Under the pieces are notes generated by a model. It made no database searches. It was given only the letters and a program-made list of their open reading frames with translations, and was not told the DNA's origin. From the NCBI GenBank assembly GCA_023460315.1, contig JAEWQO010000140.1, positions 6,776 to 70,775 on the forward strand: DNA of 64,000 nt, given 5' to 3'. Each line of letters opens with the position of its first letter. Positions within the stretch are counted from its first letter, which is position 1. The stretch is from Actinomycetes bacterium. GTDB lineage: Bacteria; Actinomycetota; Coriobacteriia; Coriobacteriales; Eggerthellaceae. A program made the translations under genes and the position numbers. This document shows positions 59,032-64,000 of the stretch, piece by piece.

Positions 59032-60174
59032 ATGGATGAAACCATTGCAGCCGAACCCACTGGATCCAAGCAAGGCGAGACGTCTGAAACGGAGGACCTG
59101 CATACGATTCATCTTGCCGGGGGATGTTTCTGGGGACTTGAAGCGTTTCTCGACCGCCTTCCCGGCGTGCGGGAAACCACCGTCGGATACGCAAACGGCT
59201 CTACCGAGTCGCCGACCTATCACGACGTGTGCAACCGGGAGAGCGGCCATGCCGAGACGGTAGCCGTCACCTACGACCGTCGCATTCTGCCGACTTCGGT
59301 ACTGCTTGATGCCTTTTTCGAAGTGGTTGATCCCACTTCGCGCAATCGCCAAGGAAACGATTGGGGCACGCAATATCGCAGCGGCATATACTGGACCGAC
59401 GATTCCGACATCCCGCTCATCGAGGCGTCCGTCCTTCGGCAGCAGGCACGCTTCTCGCAGCCTGTCGTCACCGAGGTAGAACCGCTTGACGGGTTCTTTC
59501 CCGCGGAAAGCTATCATCAAGACTACCTCGAAAAGAATCCTGGAGGATACTGCCACATCGACCTTGGCAAAGCGGCGGCATTTGCACAGCGCAGAGGGCT
59601 GAAGGAAGGGTGCCCCTACGCTGGAGACGAGGACTCTTCGGGAGGCCAGGCCACCCAGCCGCCCATACCTCAAGCCGACGATGAGCCGTGCGGCCAATCA
59701 GGTCCCCGGGCGCTAGCCGAACTCATACGCTCAAAGGGATACAAATCAGCGTCTGACGATGAGCTTCAGCGAGATCTGACTGACCTGCAGTATCGCGTGA
59801 CCCAAGAGAACGCGACGGAACGGCCCTTTGAGAATCGCTATGATCAAACGTTCGACCGGGGCATATACGTGGACATCACCAGCGGAGAACCCCTCTTCTC
59901 GTCCCTCGACAAATTCGATTCCGGCTGCGGCTGGCCAGCATTCGCCCGCCCAATCGTCAATGATGTCGTGGTCGAGCGACTCGACCGCACCCTCGGACTG
60001 CCTCGCACCGAAGTGCGCAGTCGCAGCGGCGACGCGCATCTTGGCCACGTGTTCGCCGACGGCCCCGAGAACCGGGGCGGTCTCCGGTATTGCATCAACA
60101 GCGCAGCTTTGAGGTTCATTCCCTACGATGAGATGGACGCGGCAGGATATGGCTATCTAAAAAAGTCGCTCTGA
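59032..60174 (+). CDS. msrAB: Bifunctional methionine sulfoxide reductase MsrA-MsrB
   Basis: 380 residues. Residues about 25-190 are MsrA (GGCFWGLEAFL, Cys 32; GYANGSTESPTYHDVC; YHQDYLEKNP), reducing S-sulfoxides. Residues about 225-370 are MsrB (RPFENRYDQTFDRGIYVD, KFDSGCGWPAF, GDAHLGHVFADGP, LRYCINSAALRF with catalytic Cys 353), reducing R-sulfoxides. The MsrB part lacks the two CxxC zinc-binding pairs of many homologues. AAAGGAT lies upstream of the ATG. No signal peptide, so cytosolic; it should draw electrons from thioredoxin, encoded convergently at 60286. Confidence 0.95.
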   Translation: MDETIAAEPTGSKQGETSETEDLHTIHLAGGCFWGLEAFLDRLPGVRETTVGYANGSTESPTYHDVCNRESGHAETVAVTYDRRILPTSVLLDAFFEVVDPTSRNRQGNDWGTQYRSGIYWTDDSDIPLIEASVLRQQARFSQPVVTEVEPLDGFFPAESYHQDYLEKNPGGYCHIDLGKAAAFAQRRGLKEGCPYAGDEDSSGGQATQPPIPQADDEPCGQSGPRALAELIRSKGYKSASDDELQRDLTDLQYRVTQENATERPFENRYDQTFDRGIYVDITSGEPLFSSLDKFDSGCGWPAFARPIVNDVVVERLDRTLGLPRTEVRSRSGDAHLGHVFADGPENRGGLRYCINSAALRFIPYDEMDAAGYGYLKKSL

Positions 60175-60223
60175 GAAATTTGATCTCGACTTGCGCACGG
60201 CATTCGCTTTCCTTTGAGGGAAC

Positions 60224-60268
60224 AGGGAGAAAGGGCCGGCCGCAATGGGCGGCCGGCCCTTTCTCCCT
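60224..60268. terminator. Bidirectional terminator between msrAB and trxA
   Basis: A perfect 20-bp inverted repeat (left arm 60224-60243, right arm 60249-60268; starts AGGGAGAAAGGGCC) with a 5-nt loop lies between the convergent msrAB and trxA genes. The outer parts are purine-rich on one side and TTTCTCCCT on the other, so it can end both transcripts. Confidence 0.85.
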
Positions 60269-60285
60269 GAATTGTCTGGATCCGC

Positions 60286-60594
60286 TTAGCCAATCATGGA
60301 CAGGATATTCTGCTTGGGTTGCACGCCAACCGCCTGGTTCTTGACCTTGCCTCCCTCAAACACCACCAAAGTCGGAACGCTCATGACGCCATACCGTTGG
60401 GCGATGTCAGGGCTCTGATCGATATCAAGCTTGTACACGGCAGCTTTCCCCGCAACCTCGCCAGCAACCTCCTCAAGAGTTGGAGCAAGCATTTTGCAGG
60501 GGCCGCACCATGTCGCAAAGAAATCGACGAGCACGGGACCTTGCGCATCGATCACCTTGGACTGAAAGTCAGAAGAGGACACCACTTCACTCAT
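60286..60594 (-). CDS. trxA: Thioredoxin
   Basis: Small disulfide reductant of 102 residues with active site FATWCGPCKML (Cys 30, Cys 33), the cis-Pro loop VMSVPTLVVFEGG and the buried Asp of LVDFFA. It serves reductases such as MsrAB next door, and is reduced by the thioredoxin reductase encoded at 53571. ATG 60594 follows AAGGAGG; the extension to 60747 is not conserved. Normal length. Confidence 0.96.
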   Translation of the reverse strand: MSEVVSSSDFQSKVIDAQGPVLVDFFATWCGPCKMLAPTLEEVAGEVAGKAAVYKLDIDQSPDIAQRYGVMSVPTLVVFEGGKVKNQAVGVQPKQNILSMIG

Positions 60595-60831
60595 ACTACC
60601 TGCCTCCTTCGATACGATGCAGACGCCTCGCCTGCATGCGACGCGCTCAGCGTCTGACGTGTCGGCACGCTCGTCGAGAACGGCCGCTTCTCTCTTGCTT
60701 TTACTCATCATGTCAATTGTATCCTCCCCAATCGGTTCGTCCAGCATGCGTTACCAGATAGGTGGATAATTCCGATAAATACGACATATCATCTCGGTGA
60801 ACGGCTCCCCGGATCACCGTCCCAAAAAAGC

Positions 60832-60837
60832 TATAAT
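60832..60837 (+). promoter_or_regulatory. Candidate -10 box for the patatin-like gene
   Basis: A perfect TATAAT on the plus strand that would start RNA about 20 nt before the ATG at 60864. No matching -35 hexamer was found at 16-18 bp. The 269-bp divergent gap 60595-60863 shows no other feature. Confidence 0.4.
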
Positions 60838-60863
60838 GAACGCGATCAAAGAAAGGATTCCTT

Positions 60864-61805
60864 ATGAGCACCTCTCCCGCGAATCAGCGTGCAACGTCCC
60901 CGGGGGTTCCCCTGCCTACGGACAAGATGCCTCTTCCCGCCTGGCAGGGCTGCCGGGCAGAACCTGTCAACCTCGTGCTTGAAGGCGGTGCCATGCGAGG
61001 TCAGTTCACCGCCGGCGTCCTCGACTACTTCATGGAGCAGAAGCTGTTTTGCGAGCGCGTCATCGGCGTGTCGGCTGGAGCGCTCAACGGATACAATTAT
61101 GTCGCCGGATCTTACGGACGTGCGTGCTATATCAACACGAAGTATTGTGACGACTGGCGCTACCTGTCCATGAAAAGCTTTGTCCGCACGGGAAACGCCT
61201 TCGGCCGCGCTTTCGCGTTCGACGAGATTCCCAACAAGCTGGAGCCGTTCGATTACGACGCATTCGCACACTCGCCGATGGAGCTGACGGCCGTCTCCAG
61301 CGACCTTGACACGGGAGAAGCCGACTATCACTCGTTCGAGGATCCCCTCCTTGACCTCCCTTACCTCATAGCCTCGTCGGCAACGCCCCTCGTCAGCAAA
61401 ATTGTTGAAACGGACGGCAAACGGCTGCTTGACGGCGGAACATGCGACAGCGTCCCCCTCGTCCACTCACTGCTCACCGGCGCAAAGAAACATATCGTCG
61501 TGCTTACCCAGGCAGCCGGATACGTGAAGGAAGTCAACAAGCTCATGGCCATCCTCCGTCAACGATACGCTCAATTCCCTTTCTACCTCGACCGGCTGCA
61601 TTATCGCCATTTCGAATACAATCGGATCTACCGGCTGCTGCCGAAGTTGCATGACGAACGGCAGATCTTCGTGATTCGTCCACCCCTTCCCGTCACCGTC
61701 GGCAGCATGGAAAAGGATGCCGACAAGCTGCTCGACCTCTATGGGCAAGGGTACGCCGAAGCCGCCCGCCAGTGGAACGATCTTCAAGCCTATTTGGAAT
61801 GCTAA
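60864..61805 (+). CDS. Patatin-like phospholipase
   Basis: 313-residue serine esterase/lipid acyl hydrolase of the patatin family. It has the oxyanion segment LEGGAMRGQFTAGVLD, nucleophile Ser 70 in GVSAG, and the catalytic Asp 190 in LLDGGTCDSVP. The N-terminal 35 residues are Pro/Ser-rich with no signal peptide, so it is probably cytosolic and acts on membrane lipids. AAAGGATTCC lies upstream of the ATG. It stands alone; the antiporter gene starts 155 bp later on the same strand. Confidence 0.92.
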   Translation: MSTSPANQRATSPGVPLPTDKMPLPAWQGCRAEPVNLVLEGGAMRGQFTAGVLDYFMEQKLFCERVIGVSAGALNGYNYVAGSYGRACYINTKYCDDWRYLSMKSFVRTGNAFGRAFAFDEIPNKLEPFDYDAFAHSPMELTAVSSDLDTGEADYHSFEDPLLDLPYLIASSATPLVSKIVETDGKRLLDGGTCDSVPLVHSLLTGAKKHIVVLTQAAGYVKEVNKLMAILRQRYAQFPFYLDRLHYRHFEYNRIYRLLPKLHDERQIFVIRPPLPVTVGSMEKDADKLLDLYGQGYAEAARQWNDLQAYLEC

Positions 61806-61960
61806 GGCTTCCACGCGGAAACGCCAGCATGCTTGGCTGGCCATAAGACTCCTGTTGAAGACCTGTTTTTCTTTGGGCATTCCCCACGGGTTGACAAAGG
61901 GTAGAATTATACGTTGACGTATCTGCGCATTGTCTGTTGCTTTAGCGAAAAAGGATCACG

Positions 61961-63772
61961 ATGCCCATGGACTTCATATCGCTCGCCATCATTGCCCTTG
62001 TCGCGGCGCTCTCCCCCATCGCCGCTCAGCTCATCCCGGGAAAGCTCATTCCCGAAGTGGTCTTCCTCCTCATCGCGGGATCGGTATTGGGACCGCACCT
62101 CGTTAACGCCATCCAGATCACCGACGCGGTCGGGCTCCTTTCTGATCTTGGCCTCGCCTTCCTTTTCCTGCTCGCAGGCTACGAAATCAATCCCAAGACC
62201 CTGACCGGAAACCAGGGGAAAAGGGGATTCCTCACGTGGGTCGTCTGCCTCGTCCTCGCATTTCTTGCCGTCGCCCTTTCCCCCGTTGCTTCAGCCACCG
62301 ACATCGATGGCATTGCCGTCGCCATCGCAATGTCAACCACGGCGCTTGGCACACTCCTTCCCATCTTGAAAGAGCGTGGATTGATGGACACCCGCGTTGG
62401 TGAGTCGATTCTTTCATATGGCACCTGGGGAGAGCTCGGTCCCGTGTTCGCGATGGCACTGCTGCTCTCCACACGTACAGAATGGAAGACCATCCTCATT
62501 CTGCTGACGTTCGTCGCAATCGCCGCCCTCGTCGCCATCGTCCCCGCCAAGGCAAAGAAGGCAGGCTCTAAGATCTTTGATTTTCTCACCGAAAATGCCA
62601 ACACCACCTCTCAGACCATGATGCGCGTCACCGTCCTGCTCCTCGTCGGACTGGTTGCCTTGTCCGCCGCCTTTGACCTTGACATCGTGCTGGGCGCATT
62701 TGCTGCTGGCTTCGTTTTGCGCTACATCGTGCCCGAAGGAAACGACTCCCTCGAAAACAAGCTCAACGGTCTGGCTTATGGCTTCCTCATTCCGATCTTC
62801 TTTGTCGCTTCTGGAGCTAAAATCGATCTGCTCGCCGTGCTCCAACAACCGGTCCTTTTGGTGGGATTCATCCTCATGCTGCTGCTCATCCGAGCTGTGC
62901 CCGTGTTCGTGGCACTTTCGACCGGCAAAGAAACCCGTGACATGTCAACGCACAATCGCCTGTCCATCGCCCTCTACTGCACGACGGCGCTCCCCATCAT
63001 TGTCGCCGTGACCGCCGTGGCCGTCGACGCGGATGCCATGTCTCAGCAAACCGCATCCGTCTTGGTGGCCGCCGGAGCCATCACGGTGTTCCTCATGCCG
63101 CTGCTCGCCTCAATCGCCTATCACGTGTCAGACACAAAGCCGCTCGACGCCGTGAAAGAGATATCGAGAAACCCCAACCAAGCCGGAAGCATTCTGCGCG
63201 ACCATCTCGCACTCGAACGCCTTCTCTCCAAGCAGGGCAGCGTCACGGCAGCAGGGGCGTTCGGCAGCCTTTCTGCACCGAGCTACCTCTCCACACATCG
63301 CGCGGCGAAAAACGCCGGGGGGAATTGGCTTCCGGACGACCATCCTGACCGAGTGGCCGATTTTTTAAAGGATGCCAAGCTTGACCCAGCCCTCTGGGAT
63401 GAGGTGAAGGCGCATGGCGATGCGAGGTGGGATGCGGCCAAGGCCGGCGGTGACGCAGCTTGGACACGCCTGAAAGGCGAAGGAGATCGACACTGGTCAG
63501 ACCTTAAAAAAGTGGGAGATAAAGCGATTGGTGAACAGCGGGAAGACCGTCTTCAAGACGAAGCTACCACGCTCGAATCCAAAGCGGACTTGCATGAGGC
63601 TGCGGAAAAGGAATACGACGAACTCGTTCGCCAAGCGGCGGCAGCCAACGCAGCGAACGCCAAACGTGTGGCAACGCTGTTCGCTGCCGAACTGGCAAAA
63701 CGTCTCGCCAACCTCAAAGACTCCCAGCATGACGACGATGGAGATGTCCAGAATGCCTACCCGCGAGAGTGA
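61961..63772 (+). CDS. CPA2-type cation:proton antiporter with an 11-residue-repeat C-terminal tail
   Basis: 603 residues. The first 390 are about twelve membrane spans of the Na+/H+ or K+/H+ exchanger (CPA2/KefB-like) fold: IPEVVFLLIAGSVLGPHLV, LGLAFLFLLAGYEI, and LDIVLGAFAAGFVLRYIVPEG with an Asp in the conserved position. Unlike KefB there is no TrkA-N domain. Instead the C-terminal 200 residues are a charged cytoplasmic region with four 11-residue units beginning at Trp 479, 490, 501 and 512 (WxxxKxxGDxx), followed by a coiled-coil-like Ala/Glu-rich helix. AAAAGGATCACG precedes ATG 61961. The transported ion is unproven. Confidence 0.88.
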   Translation: MPMDFISLAIIALVAALSPIAAQLIPGKLIPEVVFLLIAGSVLGPHLVNAIQITDAVGLLSDLGLAFLFLLAGYEINPKTLTGNQGKRGFLTWVVCLVLAFLAVALSPVASATDIDGIAVAIAMSTTALGTLLPILKERGLMDTRVGESILSYGTWGELGPVFAMALLLSTRTEWKTILILLTFVAIAALVAIVPAKAKKAGSKIFDFLTENANTTSQTMMRVTVLLLVGLVALSAAFDLDIVLGAFAAGFVLRYIVPEGNDSLENKLNGLAYGFLIPIFFVASGAKIDLLAVLQQPVLLVGFILMLLLIRAVPVFVALSTGKETRDMSTHNRLSIALYCTTALPIIVAVTAVAVDADAMSQQTASVLVAAGAITVFLMPLLASIAYHVSDTKPLDAVKEISRNPNQAGSILRDHLALERLLSKQGSVTAAGAFGSLSAPSYLSTHRAAKNAGGNWLPDDHPDRVADFLKDAKLDPALWDEVKAHGDARWDAAKAGGDAAWTRLKGEGDRHWSDLKKVGDKAIGEQREDRLQDEATTLESKADLHEAAEKEYDELVRQAAAANAANAKRVATLFAAELAKRLANLKDSQHDDDGDVQNAYPRE

Positions 63773-64000
63773 CCGAGGGATGAGAAACAGGCACGGTCAC
63801 CTGGCGGACAGAGGGCATCTGCGTCAAGAGAAGACTCCCTGATCGCCCTCTCTTGACAACGGAGGGGAAAGCGACGGTAGTGTGCCGGAAAGTGGTGTAA
63901 GGCTCGGTCTCAGGCTGGTCGAGCTAACCGAGAACCACCTAGAATGCTGTCATTCTACAACAACCTATGCCACCTTCATTCCTGAAATCTGATTCTCGGC
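63773..64000. other. Right-edge region with a possible insertion-sequence terminus
   Basis: 228 bp with no complete gene. From about 63880, AGTGTGCCGGAAAGTGGTGTAA resembles the ends of IS256-family elements in outline (positions 63880-63901), and small palindromes follow (CTCGGT/ACCGAG; TAGAATG/CATTCTA). The transposase would lie beyond 64000. This rests on remembered end motifs only. Just upstream, GTCAAGAGA (63813) and TCTCTTGAC (63849) form a 9-bp repeat that could be the antiporter gene's transcript end. Confidence 0.35.

Overview
The window looks like a chromosomal segment from an anaerobic, high-GC, monoderm actinobacterium of the class Coriobacteriia, most likely an Eggerthellaceae member close to Slackia. 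The main clue (inference from family knowledge) is a LuxR-type regulator with about twelve membrane spans, divergent from a Tat-exported FAD reductase, a pair typical of that family. Very large BspA/FIVAR surface proteins and actinobacterial gene order agree. No rRNA, tRNA or CRISPR array was seen. The left edge cuts glyQ. The right edge may hold the start of an insertion sequence.

Layout. 1-9426 is a minus-strand core block (ftsY, ffh, rpsP, khpA, rimM, trmD, lepB, glyQ') in which the flavoprotein/LuxR pair sits between ftsY and ffh. 9565-20600 holds an aldehyde dehydrogenase and the branched-chain/serine genes leuA, serA, ilvC, ilvN, ilvB and ilvD. ilvD is preceded by a T-box-like leader ending in an intrinsic terminator. 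20779-22258 is a universal stress protein plus two fluoride channel subunits behind a fluoride riboswitch. 22593-25852 has serC, a C39-like protein lacking the usual catalytic Cys, and a D-2-hydroxyacid dehydrogenase.

26114-47512 is the accessory heart of the window. On the minus strand it runs from a secreted domain protein and a giant repeat protein, through a second giant surface protein, a small Ig-like membrane protein, two flavoproteins (GlpA-like with a BFD domain; FAD/NAD enzyme fused to DUF1667), a FecCD/BtuC-type ABC importer, a DDTD-domain protein with a SPASM-like Cys tail, an ExbB/MotA-like channel and a DUF2149-like protein. From 41450 down to 26114 the genes overlap or nearly abut behind one good promoter, so they probably act as one system. 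I suggest, as inference only, surface capture, redox processing and energised import of a metal or tetrapyrrole-like ligand.

47669-63772 carries a Fic protein, a metallo-hydrolase, purine nucleoside phosphorylase, prmC-prfA, thioredoxin reductase, a two-component system in line with a DUF2318 lipoprotein and an HMA/DsbD-like/cupredoxin fusion (probable copper or redox handling), msrAB, thioredoxin, a patatin-like phospholipase and a CPA2 antiporter with an 11-residue repeat tail. Starts were chosen from Shine-Dalgarno spacing, overlaps and family N-termini. All functions are read from sequence motifs without database searches.
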